Source: Lachnospiraceae bacterium
GTDB taxonomy: Bacteria; Bacillota; Clostridia; Lachnospirales; Lachnospiraceae
Direction of reading: 5' to 3'
Length of the DNA: 64,000 nt
Assembly: GCA_900771195.1 (NCBI GenBank)
Contig: CAAGMZ010000019.1
Coordinates: 189,369-253,368, forward strand
Part shown: one piece after another, positions 36,766-45,800 of the stretch
Position numbering within the stretch: position 1 is the stretch's first letter
Layout of the letters: each line of letters opens with the position of its first letter
The notes under the pieces: generated by a model
Told to the model about the DNA's origin: nothing
The model's database searches: none
Seen by the model: the letters and a program-made list of their open reading frames with translations, nothing else
Position numbers and translations under genes: made by a program

Positions 36766-39402
36766 CTATTTGGAAAGGTGCGCCAGTCTTTCTCTTACCT
36801 GAGCCATCATGGCAGTATATTTTTCCAGTTTTCCCTTTTCTTCGGCAATCTTGTCAGCAGGTGCCCTGGAAATGAATTTTTCATTGCCAAGCATTCCGTT
36901 AACCCGCTTAAGCTCTCCCTCAAGACGTACTTCCTCTTTCTTCAGACGTTCAATTTCTTTGTCCACATCAACCAGATCGGCAAAAGGAATATAAAGTGCA
37001 GCCTTAGGTATCATCACAGCTACCGCATCATCATCTATTCCGCTCTTGTCTTCCTGTATCGACATGTCTGATGCAAATGCAAGAGTCTTAAAGAATACTG
37101 CTCCCTTGCCAAAAATCCTTCTGACTTCCGCATCCTCTGAAACAACATAAACGCTTGCCTTACGGCTTGGCGGAACATTCATGTCAGTACGTGTATTTCT
37201 TATGCCGCGTACAGCCTCCTTGATGAGCTCGACAGACTTTTCCTCCTCAGGAAAATTCCACTCGTCCTTATATACAGGCCAGCTTGATATCATTATTGAC
37301 TCTTCATCCGACAACTGAAGGAAAATTTCCTCAGTGATAAAAGGCATATACGGATGAAGCAGCTTAAGTGACTGTATAAGAACAGTTTTAAGCGTCCAGA
37401 GCGCTGCTGCCTTGGTTGAATCCTCATCATTGTACAGACGTGGCTTAACCATTTCGATGTACCAGTCGCAGAATTCTTCCCATACAAAATCGTATATCTT
37501 CTGAACAGCAACTCCCAGTTCGTATTTTTCCATATTGTCCGTTACTTCTGCTGCGAGAGTGTTAGCTTTTGAAAGTATCCACTTATCAGCATCGGTAAGA
37601 TGTTCGGGCCCTATATCACATGCTTCCGCCTTATCAAGATTCATAAGGATAAATCTTGACGCATTCCATACCTTATTGGCAAAATTACGGTTAGCCTCAA
37701 CCTTTTCCCAATAAAAACGCATATCGTTACCGGGAGCATTTCCGGTGACAAGTGTAAGTCTGAGTGCATCTGCACCGTACTTATCAATAACCTCAAGAGG
37801 ATCTATTCCGTTTCCGAGGGATTTGCTCATCTTGCGTCCCTGTGAGTCCCTCACAAGTCCGTGAATGAGAACCGTATTAAAAGGTGCCTTCCCCGTATGC
37901 TCAATTCCCGAAAACATCATTCTGATTACCCAGAAAAGTATGATATCATATCCGGTAACCAGTGTACTTGTGGGATAAAAATACTCAAAGTCCTCCGTCT
38001 TCTCGGGCCATCCGAGAGTAGAAAAGGGCCAAAGTGCCGATGAGAACCATGTATCAAGAGTGTCAGGGTCCTGACGCATAGGCTTTCCGCACTTGGGGCA
38101 TACAGCAGTTTTTTCCTTGGTTACAACAGTCTCGCCGCACTCATCGCAATAGAATGCCGGTATTCTGTGTCCCCACCAGAGCTGTCTTGATATGCACCAG
38201 TCTTTTATATTCTCGAGCCAGTGATAATATGTCTTATCAAAATGCTCAGGCACGAACTTTGTCTCACCTGACTTTACTGCCTCTATGGCAGGCTTTGCCA
38301 ACTCCTCCATCTTAACGAACCACTGCATGGATACGCGTGGTTCAACCGTAGTATGGCAACGGTAGCAGGTTCCTACGTTGTGAGAGTAATCCTCAATCTC
38401 AGCAAGTGCGCCCTCAGCCTTAAGGTCAGCAAGGATTGCCTCCCTTGCCTCATATCTGTCCATACCCGCATACTTAGGATAATCGTCAACGATTCTTGCA
38501 TCATCCGTAAGTACATTGATAACGGGAAGGTTATGTCTCAGGCCCACCTCAAAATCATTAGGATCATGGGCCGGAGTAATCTTAACAACACCTGTTCCGA
38601 ATTCTTTATCAACATAACTGTCGGCAACAATAGGGATTTCCCTGTGAACGATGGGGAGAATAACCGTCTTGCCGATATAGTCTTTATATCTGTCATCATC
38701 AGGATTAACAGCAACAGCCGTGTCACCAAGGATTGTCTCCGGTCTGGTGGTCGCCATTTCGATATATCCGCTTCCGTCTGTAAGCTTATATCTCAAATGC
38801 CAAAGATGTCCTGCCTGCTCCTCGTACTCAACCTCCGCATCCGAAATTGATGTGTGGCAGCACGGGCACCAGTTGATAATCCTCTTGCCCCGGTATATGA
38901 GACCTTTATCATAAAGTTTTACAAACACTTCCTTAACTGCCTCAGAGCAGCCCTCGTCCATGGTAAAACGTTCTCTGTCCCAGTCTGCGGAAACTCCCAG
39001 CCTTTTCAGCTGCTGTACAATTCTTCCGCCATATTCTTTTTTCCAATCCCATACCCTGTCAAGAAACTTTTCACGGCCTAACTGCTCCTTGGTAAGACCC
39101 TCCGCGGCAATCTGCTCTACCACCTTGACCTCAGTGGCAATTGAAGCATGGTCTGTTCCGGGAACCCATAACGCCTCATAACCCTGCATTCTCTTAAATC
39201 TGATAAGTATATCCTGCAGAGTATTGTCAAGAGCATGTCCCATATGAAGCTGCCCTGTAATATTGGGCGGCGGCATCACTATAGTAAAAGGTTTCTTATC
39301 CCTGTTGGGCTCAGCATGGAAATATTTCTTTTCGAGCCATCTGTCATAAATTCTCCCCTCTATCTCAGAAGGATTATAATTCTTGTCAAGTTCCTTGCTC
39401 AT
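36766..39402 (-). CDS. valS: Valyl-tRNA synthetase
   Basis: Class I aminoacyl-tRNA synthetase of 878 residues: HIGH-type motif LHMGH in the PNITGQLHMGHAL region, the editing domain, zinc-finger-like CDECGETV/CPKCGKPM pairs, KMSKS in GRKMSKSLGNG, an anticodon-binding domain and the C-terminal coiled-coil typical of ValRS. ATG 39402 has AGGAC upstream; the longer frame starts in the promoter. No T-box leader: only about 50 nt separate the predicted transcription start and the ATG. First gene of the long envelope run. Confidence 0.97.
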   Translation of the reverse strand: MSKELDKNYNPSEIEGRIYDRWLEKKYFHAEPNRDKKPFTIVMPPPNITGQLHMGHALDNTLQDILIRFKRMQGYEALWVPGTDHASIATEVKVVEQIAAEGLTKEQLGREKFLDRVWDWKKEYGGRIVQQLKRLGVSADWDRERFTMDEGCSEAVKEVFVKLYDKGLIYRGKRIINWCPCCHTSISDAEVEYEEQAGHLWHLRYKLTDGSGYIEMATTRPETILGDTAVAVNPDDDRYKDYIGKTVILPIVHREIPIVADSYVDKEFGTGVVKITPAHDPNDFEVGLRHNLPVINVLTDDARIVDDYPKYAGMDRYEAREAILADLKAEGALAEIEDYSHNVGTCYRCHTTVEPRVSMQWFVKMEELAKPAIEAVKSGETKFVPEHFDKTYYHWLENIKDWCISRQLWWGHRIPAFYCDECGETVVTKEKTAVCPKCGKPMRQDPDTLDTWFSSALWPFSTLGWPEKTEDFEYFYPTSTLVTGYDIILFWVIRMMFSGIEHTGKAPFNTVLIHGLVRDSQGRKMSKSLGNGIDPLEVIDKYGADALRLTLVTGNAPGNDMRFYWEKVEANRNFANKVWNASRFILMNLDKAEACDIGPEHLTDADKWILSKANTLAAEVTDNMEKYELGVAVQKIYDFVWEEFCDWYIEMVKPRLYNDEDSTKAAALWTLKTVLIQSLKLLHPYMPFITEEIFLQLSDEESIMISSWPVYKDEWNFPEEEKSVELIKEAVRGIRNTRTDMNVPPSRKASVYVVSEDAEVRRIFGKGAVFFKTLAFASDMSIQEDKSGIDDDAVAVMIPKAALYIPFADLVDVDKEIERLKKEEVRLEGELKRVNGMLGNEKFISRAPADKIAEEKGKLEKYTAMMAQVRERLAHLSK

Positions 39403-39427
39403 AATCTGTCCTGCTTTCTTATTTTGT

Positions 39428-39444
39428 CTTTGCATAATGCAAAG
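39428..39444. promoter_or_regulatory. 17-bp palindrome in the valS 5' UTR
   Basis: CTTTGCATAATGCAAAG is a perfect palindrome with a one-base centre, placed about 8-24 nt after the predicted valS transcription start. The one-base centre makes a stable RNA hairpin unlikely without opening the stem, so a DNA-binding protein site is the more natural reading. Confidence 0.45.
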
Positions 39445-39458
39445 CTGTTGCCTCATTC

Positions 39459-39486
39459 ATTGTATATGATAATTTATAAATGTCTA
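39459..39486 (-). promoter_or_regulatory. Predicted valS promoter
   Basis: Minus strand: TAGACA (39481-39486), 16-bp spacer, TACAAT (39459-39464). The -35 overlaps the stop codon of the coiled-coil gene upstream. Confidence 0.5.
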
Positions 39487-40692
39487 TATGTCTACTGTTT
39501 TTTCGGCTTTCTCGTAGCTGTCCACCACCGCCATGACCTTGTCAGACTGCTCAGGATGGTTTTTTACATAAGTCATCACATTATTTTTGGACTCCTCTAT
39601 CCTTATACGGTTGTATTCAATCTGATCCATCAGCGTTGAACGGCTCTCCCGAAGATTTTTCTTGAGCGCCTTCATCGCCTTGTCATCGGACAATGCGTCA
39701 AGTCTGGCACACCAGAAATCACTGTCCAAAAGACCCATCCCTGACAGCATTTCCTCGAGGTCGTATGTGGCTTTTCCAAGTTCTGTCTCTGAATTTTTGT
39801 ACTTCTCGACCTTTTTCTTCTCATCGAGGTATATCTCGTAGGTTCTGCTGAGTTCATACGAGTTCTTCACATGAAACTTCTTCTGCTGGTAATCAACACT
39901 GTTGGCAATGTTGACGTATTTAATTTTGGTCTTGTTGAGAAGCATAACTGCCCGCGCAAGCTTTTTTTCAGCCAGTCTGGTCCGGTATATGGTATTTCTC
40001 TGTGATATGAATATCAGAAGTACATACACAGCCGTCATAAGAAGCACGATCATGAAAAGCACCATGCCGTTAGTGCTGTTAAGCTGACCCGAGACAAAAA
40101 ATATAATGTACACTGCAATCATTGCCAGAAGTGAGATAATCGATATATTGCGTATATTGGTACGTCTCATTCCGTAATTTTCTATATCCTCTTTGAGGGA
40201 AATTTTCTCCGCCTCGAGCATCTGCATGTCATGCCTGACCGCATTGCAGTATTTCTCGTCATTCTGCAGATTCACAAGGGCTTTGGGGAAATCATCGGAA
40301 TATTTTTCCATTATGTCATACTGGGAGGATGTAAGCTTTGACTTCTCCTGCCTGATATTGTGCGTCTTTTCCTTCAGTTCCGTAATTCTTGAAGCCACGG
40401 CCCGCAGATTCTTCCTTACAATGTCAGGCGCGGATTCAATAATGGAAATATCCGACATCTGCCTGCCAAGCTTTTTGTACTCATCCTTTATCTTCTCTAT
40501 GTAGTCGGATGCCTCGGTCATGAGCTGGCACTGGGTATTAATATACTGCATGCCCTCTATCTCGTCAAATTCACGGTCCTTTTCTCCGGACATTCTACGC
40601 TTTCTGAACTCAGCCTCAATATCCAGCTCCGGGTCAATATACACAAACTCCTGTTTTTTGGTTTTTCTTTTTTTCTTCTTAAAAATAGACAT
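39484..40692 (-). CDS. Coiled-coil membrane protein of the DUF5717 cassette (unknown)
   Basis: Not a family I can name. The 402 residues begin with a very basic tail (MSIFKKKKRKTKKQ). A long heptad-rich coiled-coil region (about 55-175), two membrane spans (about 182-200 and 209-230) and a second coiled-coil/helical region to the C-terminus follow. The tight hairpin of two spans between two cytoplasmic coiled coils suggests a membrane tether or scaffold. It follows the repeat protein by 12 bp and ends the four-gene cassette. Its stop overlaps the valS -35. Confidence 0.8.
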   Translation of the reverse strand: MSIFKKKKRKTKKQEFVYIDPELDIEAEFRKRRMSGEKDREFDEIEGMQYINTQCQLMTEASDYIEKIKDEYKKLGRQMSDISIIESAPDIVRKNLRAVASRITELKEKTHNIRQEKSKLTSSQYDIMEKYSDDFPKALVNLQNDEKYCNAVRHDMQMLEAEKISLKEDIENYGMRRTNIRNISIISLLAMIAVYIIFFVSGQLNSTNGMVLFMIVLLMTAVYVLLIFISQRNTIYRTRLAEKKLARAVMLLNKTKIKYVNIANSVDYQQKKFHVKNSYELSRTYEIYLDEKKKVEKYKNSETELGKATYDLEEMLSGMGLLDSDFWCARLDALSDDKAMKALKKNLRESRSTLMDQIEYNRIRIEESKNNVMTYVKNHPEQSDKVMAVVDSYEKAEKTVDI

Positions 40693-40704
40693 TACCTTAT
40701 ACCG

Positions 40705-41517
40705 TTATTTAATATAGTTCCTGTAATCCGCTTTCCAACCGTCCACTATACGGTCAAGTTCAGAATAGTACTCCGCTATTTTGCCTTCATCCTTAAGCTC
40801 AAAAGCCTTTTTTACCGGTGCATATGTCCGGTCATCAACAGTGTGGTCCATGATAGTCTCTATCTCCCTGACCACCATGTATACCTGTTCTTCATCATTT
40901 TCATCAATATCTCTTCCGGCAAGCTTTCCGGCTGCGATTCCGGCATTACGTGAACTTTCAAGTCCGTTCAGCTCATATGCCCTGGTAAAACATTTCCATG
41001 CCTCTTCATATACGAACATTCTGGCGTATGCAACGCCCATGTTGTGCCATACATTTCCATAAAAAAGATCGTTGAGAGTGTCATCACGCCGTCCGTACAC
41101 TATTGTCTCATAATTGCGGATAGCACTGCTGTAACGCCTGTTGGAAAGGAAATTGTCAGCTCTGAGCTTCAGTCTCTCAAGGGCATTCTGGGTATCCAGC
41201 ATATCTATTACCTTCCGGAGTTCGGAAATCTCCTCCTCCGAGTAATAATCCACATGCCTTAAAACGGTAATAACCATCTCTGCCAGCCCGGCATTCTGTG
41301 ATGACAGGAATTCAAGCTCCTCGGCAAGCTCCTTTTCACCCAGTTCCCTGTCAATAAAGTCAATGAGACCGGTGTCAAAGAGATCTGTTCCAATAAGATA
41401 GATATTGTTGTAGATATAATAGCTCAATTCTTCCATTGAGTAAATGTTAACTGCCATATTACTTATATAATACGGCCTTGTAGAATATTTTCCTTTGCAC
41501 CAGATTAATCCTGCCAT
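40705..41517 (-). CDS. TPR-like repeat protein of the DUF5717 cassette (unknown)
   Basis: Soluble protein of 270 residues, mostly helical. The middle (about 115-195) has a TPR-like pattern: LKLRADNFLSNRRYSSAIRN, then a second unit WHNMGVAYARMFVYEEAWKC/FTRAYELNG. The start has an unusual aromatic-rich segment with several tyrosines (residues 12-45). It likely acts as an adaptor. Start ATG 41517 has a GGAG 9 nt upstream; the gene follows DUF5716 by 15 bp. Family not recognised; function unknown. Confidence 0.8.
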   Translation of the reverse strand: MAGLIWCKGKYSTRPYYISNMAVNIYSMEELSYYIYNNIYLIGTDLFDTGLIDFIDRELGEKELAEELEFLSSQNAGLAEMVITVLRHVDYYSEEEISELRKVIDMLDTQNALERLKLRADNFLSNRRYSSAIRNYETIVYGRRDDTLNDLFYGNVWHNMGVAYARMFVYEEAWKCFTRAYELNGLESSRNAGIAAGKLAGRDIDENDEEQVYMVVREIETIMDHTVDDRTYAPVKKAFELKDEGKIAEYYSELDRIVDGWKADYRNYIK

Positions 41518-41532
41518 TACCTTTTCTCCGAT

Positions 41533-42804
41533 TTACAATAATAATTCCTCGTTAATAACCCTTCCGCTGCTGGCAAAAAACTCACCGAAGCCCATGTCCT
41601 TTACCATCATGTGACATCTTGAGTCGCTTGTAAATGAAAAAGAAACCGATATCCTTGTAGCCTTTACCGGTCTTTTGGGGAAATCGTCAAGCGGCACCTT
41701 TACAAGCTGTTTTTCACTTGTGTCCACCGGCGACAGAAAAACCTCAAGTTCCTTAATATCATCCACTATAAAATCATACGAACAGTCCGCTCCGAACCAG
41801 TTAACACCGGGTCTTACCATGCGAAGCATCTTCTCCCTGCCACGGTCGGATATTTTTATCTCAATGCCTGTTGTTATGCGCTGTGCACATGCTAACATCA
41901 TGTCATTGCATCTGCCCCCGGCTTCCTGTTCAAATGCCTGATAACATGCACCCTTGCAGTACATGTTCTGACCGGCAAAAACTCTTCCGCGGTCGCAGAG
42001 ATATTTTATAAATTCCGGAAAATTAATTTCTCCGTTGAATGCCTTTCCCGTCAGATATATGGCAGATGCATGCCTGCGCCCTATAACCTGCTCTGCGGCC
42101 TGTGTGAGCAACGTGTCAAGATACTCGCCTGAAAGCGGATTGGTGACCGGTTTATATGAAATGTCTTCACTGAAGTCATCGGAATGAATCATTACAAATC
42201 GTGTGCCACGCTCGTTGACCATGTACATGTTTTTGACAATCAGGCCTTCCTCACCGTATTCAAACAGAAAAACATCACCGTTGCGAAGCTCCTCCTGCTG
42301 ACTGATTGCATAATATATATAGCTTTCATCATGGCAGGCAAGCATTATGTTCTGTTTGTCTATGCCTGACATTTCAAGAGCTTTCTGTACCACGTTCAGC
42401 ACAGAAATGTTAAACTCATCGAATGTGACACATATTTTGTCCACTTTTTCGGATTTTCCGGCGGTCTGTGCCAGTGAAATCAGGTATCCCAGATATGTCT
42501 TCAAAAGCTCTATGGGCATCACCGGACGATCGTCCACATTTACGGGATTTTTGTCCGCCGCTTTCTTAAGAAGGTCTTCAACAAGGACGGCCTCCCCGAG
42601 CTTGGCGCTGTTTATTGCATCATGTCCCGCAAACCACTCATCCCTGCCAATCGTCTTGCTGACAACCGTTGGAATACTGTATTTTTCATCATTTCCCATA
42701 AACTCCACAGAGACCGGACTTTCACCGCCATTACTGTAGCTCACCTGAGAACAGTCGCTGCAAAGGTCTATTCCGACGCTGAAAATATTATCTCCTTCGC
42801 TCAT
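41533..42804 (-). CDS. DUF5716 family, divergent Hsp70/actin-fold ATPase-like protein
   Basis: Protein of 423 residues. Landmarks follow the Hsp70/actin order: SVGIDLCSDCSQVSY (phosphate-1-like strand pair, near 10-23), YSIPTVVSK and WFAGHDA, the TYLGYLISLA helix, KICVTFDEFN in place of the VPAYF strand, CHDESYIYYAI where Hsp70 has NEPTAAALAYG, FLFEYGEEGL in place of DLGGGTFD, IYLTGKAFNG (ILVGG-like) and KGACYQAF (GAAIQ-like). The DLGGGT glycines are mostly lost, so nucleotide binding may be altered. A beta-sandwich-like C-terminal part follows. GGAGG lies 7 nt before ATG 42804. Role unknown. Confidence 0.8.
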   Translation of the reverse strand: MSEGDNIFSVGIDLCSDCSQVSYSNGGESPVSVEFMGNDEKYSIPTVVSKTIGRDEWFAGHDAINSAKLGEAVLVEDLLKKAADKNPVNVDDRPVMPIELLKTYLGYLISLAQTAGKSEKVDKICVTFDEFNISVLNVVQKALEMSGIDKQNIMLACHDESYIYYAISQQEELRNGDVFLFEYGEEGLIVKNMYMVNERGTRFVMIHSDDFSEDISYKPVTNPLSGEYLDTLLTQAAEQVIGRRHASAIYLTGKAFNGEINFPEFIKYLCDRGRVFAGQNMYCKGACYQAFEQEAGGRCNDMMLACAQRITTGIEIKISDRGREKMLRMVRPGVNWFGADCSYDFIVDDIKELEVFLSPVDTSEKQLVKVPLDDFPKRPVKATRISVSFSFTSDSRCHMMVKDMGFGEFFASSGRVINEELLL

Positions 42805-42821
42805 AAATTTCCTCCATAACG

Positions 42822-45800
42822 TTAAAGCGGCTTGAACATCTGCTCGACAACACACTCACCAACAGCATAGGAATGGGCAAGCTTTTTCATTGTCTCGCCA
42901 TCATGTGCATCACGGCTGGCAATTATATCATTGATTGCCTCATATCTTCCCTGAGTCTTCTCCTGATTTATGCCGGATTTTTCAATCAATACGCTTTCTG
43001 TGACAATTTCGCCGTCCCCTGTCTCCTCTGATATGTAATACCTGAGGCTCTCGCCATAGAACAGCACAAAGCTCTTTACAAAAATTCCCTCGTAAACATT
43101 TTTCATATCCTCAGCCACATAGCTCTTGCGATGTTCCTTGTCCTCAAAAATATAACGAATTATAACTCTGTGAGAGGGGTCCGTCCTGTATTCAACCATC
43201 TTTTTATCAAGCACTTCCTGAGGCAATGAAATTTTTCCGTTAAACTTCTCGAAGAAGGGAAAAATGTACGATTTCCTCACAAGCTCCTGTATAATTGTCT
43301 GTGCAAGGTCACTTCTGAACCGGCTCAGATTATCAAGCTCCGAATAATACTTCACAATGGCCATTTTGCACACCACCGGCAGTATCTCATCATTCTCCAG
43401 GACTGCTTCCATAATGTCAAATACAGTTTCCGCAATGTCATTCTGTCTGACAAAATAGTCATAAGAGTAATATGCCAGATATGCTTCCACCGTCCTGTGG
43501 TTGGGGCCCTTTGAGTAATAGCTCTCAAATATCTCATTGATATTCTTCACCGCAGAGCGGGTAAAAAGTGTCTGGGCAATTATACGCTCTTCAAGGTCGT
43601 AGGTATCGATATCCCCGGCGGATGCTTTTTTCCACAGCGAAACCATCTGTGACGTGGTGCCGTTGTAATTCCTTGAGAGAAAATCAAGTGTGACCTCATC
43701 GTATTTTCCCCGGGAAAAACAGAGCCAGTTGCAAAATACCAGTTCCTCCGAGTTCTCCGAATCATCCTCATCAAGGCGTGAGCAGAGCTTCAGCAGTCTT
43801 TTGGGAATAATCGACATTGCCGAATGCTTCTTAATCAGCTCGAACGCTTCCGCACATCGTCCCTGTATGATATATATCTCAATTATCCTGCACAAATCGC
43901 CGCCGGAAAGCTCGTCCTCATTCACCTCGCTTATGAATTTGTCAAAGCCCTCTGCATCGTATCCGTCATAATAATACTGAATGACGGTGGAGATAAGCTT
44001 GCTGTGATAAATCGCATTCATCTCCGGCATGTCCGCCATCTCAATCAGACTGTCAACGGCCTCGATGGTCTTTTTCTGACAACGGATGTATTTTTCACAA
44101 TTAGCAAGCTTTATATGAATAAGCTCGGGGTTCATTTCGGCACACCTGCCAAGAATCGCATCATCCTCAAGCATACGCTGGATGGTGTATATCTCTCGTC
44201 CTGCATACCTGTTTCCCGATGCGTCCGTGAACACAATGGCAGGGTCGTCGGTGTAAATCTTTACATACGATTCGCCGTTACTTACAGGGTATTCCCTCTC
44301 GCTGCGGCTCTCCTTATGCCGTATTACCGTCCCTCTCATGCCCGGCAGACTGCAGGACACCCTGTATGTAAAATACAGTTCCGATACAGCCTCGGCATTT
44401 TCCGCGGTTATCATCGCCGGTGTGACAAAATGATTGTATATATAGGCAAGGTGTCTGTTAATATGCCCCTGAATAATCTGTTCCTGCACAAAAGACTCAA
44501 TCTGCGGAATATAGCTTTTATATATCTGGATGTTACTTTCCTTATTGTAAATTATATTTGCAAACAGGTACGCCTTGTTCTGATAATCCAGTCTGTTATT
44601 GTAGCCAAAATACATAAGCAGCATCTTGGGCATCGGCGTCATATCGTCCTTGCTTCTGGACATGATATAATACTCGAACAGCTGCGTGATTTTGAGCTCC
44701 CTGGCTATGCCATCCCCATAATATTTAAGATATGCCGGACCGACTTTGCCGCTTCGGATAAGCATCTTGCAAAGGCTTTCCAGAATCACCGTATCATCAT
44801 CGGCCTCGTAAAGCGCTTCAAGAAGCCTTATGTAATTTTCACCGCCTTTTCTGACATTCATTGTCATCTCAGCCGCTTCGGAAATCAGGGTGCCATCCAG
44901 GATTCCGTTCCTTGCCCCGAAAGTAAGCACGTTTATCTCAAAAGAGTTAAGCATCCTTAAGAGTTCAGGCTGTTCATTAAGTATATTGCAGGCTTCAAGG
45001 TACATCGCAGGGCTGCTGCAGCCCTTATTAAACTGTTCTTTGATTCTCAAAAGCTTGATACTCTTATTGGCCTCCAGCTCTTCATCAAGAAACAGCAGTA
45101 TCCAGAGTATTCTCCAGTCCTTGTATTCCCTGTAACAGTTGTTGACTGAAGCGGCAGCTTTTCTGGAATATGCCCTGTCTCTCATATACAGGGAATTTAC
45201 ATACAAAAAATAGCAGTACAGAGGGTAATCCTCCTTATTCTCGGAGGAAATCTCATCCTTTACGCTCTCCATAAGCTCTTTTGCCTTGGGATCATTGCCG
45301 CCTGCTATATATGTGTGTGCCAGCATTAGCCTGTAAAACGGTCTTGAATCATCTATGCTCCGCACATTTTCTATGACAATTCCCGTCTCCCTGATCCAGT
45401 CGCTCATCGTTATGCTGTGCGTCCTAAATTTCAGGTATATGTTCATAAGTTCAATGTCTGCGTTTCTGAGAGCATGCCTTTGCGGACTGACAGAAGATGC
45501 CCTGTTCTTTACCGCCCGTACCGTGTACGTGATTTTTTTGCCCGGAACAGAAAAAATAATCTCGCCGAAGTTCACTCCGTTATGCATATTCTCATAGTTG
45601 ACTATGTACTCGAATTCATATTTGTTCCCGGCAAACATATCCGAGGTTATCTCATTTCTTTCAATAACAAGAAAATCAGATCTTACGGAAACATTGATGT
45701 CCACGAACCCCCAGGTGTCTTTTTCCACAGTGATGGTATCCTTGAAGGTTTCCCTCACGCCCTCGAACACGGCAGAACTGCCTGACAGAGAAATTCCTAC

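Noticed and set aside
39403..39483. A T-box riboswitch before valS
   Set aside because: The leader is only about 50 nt and has no specifier stem or the conserved T-box bulge sequence.
43824..44960. A 378-codon plus-strand open frame inside the DUF5717 gene
   Set aside because: Antisense shadow of a single long coding gene; no ribosome site or domain.
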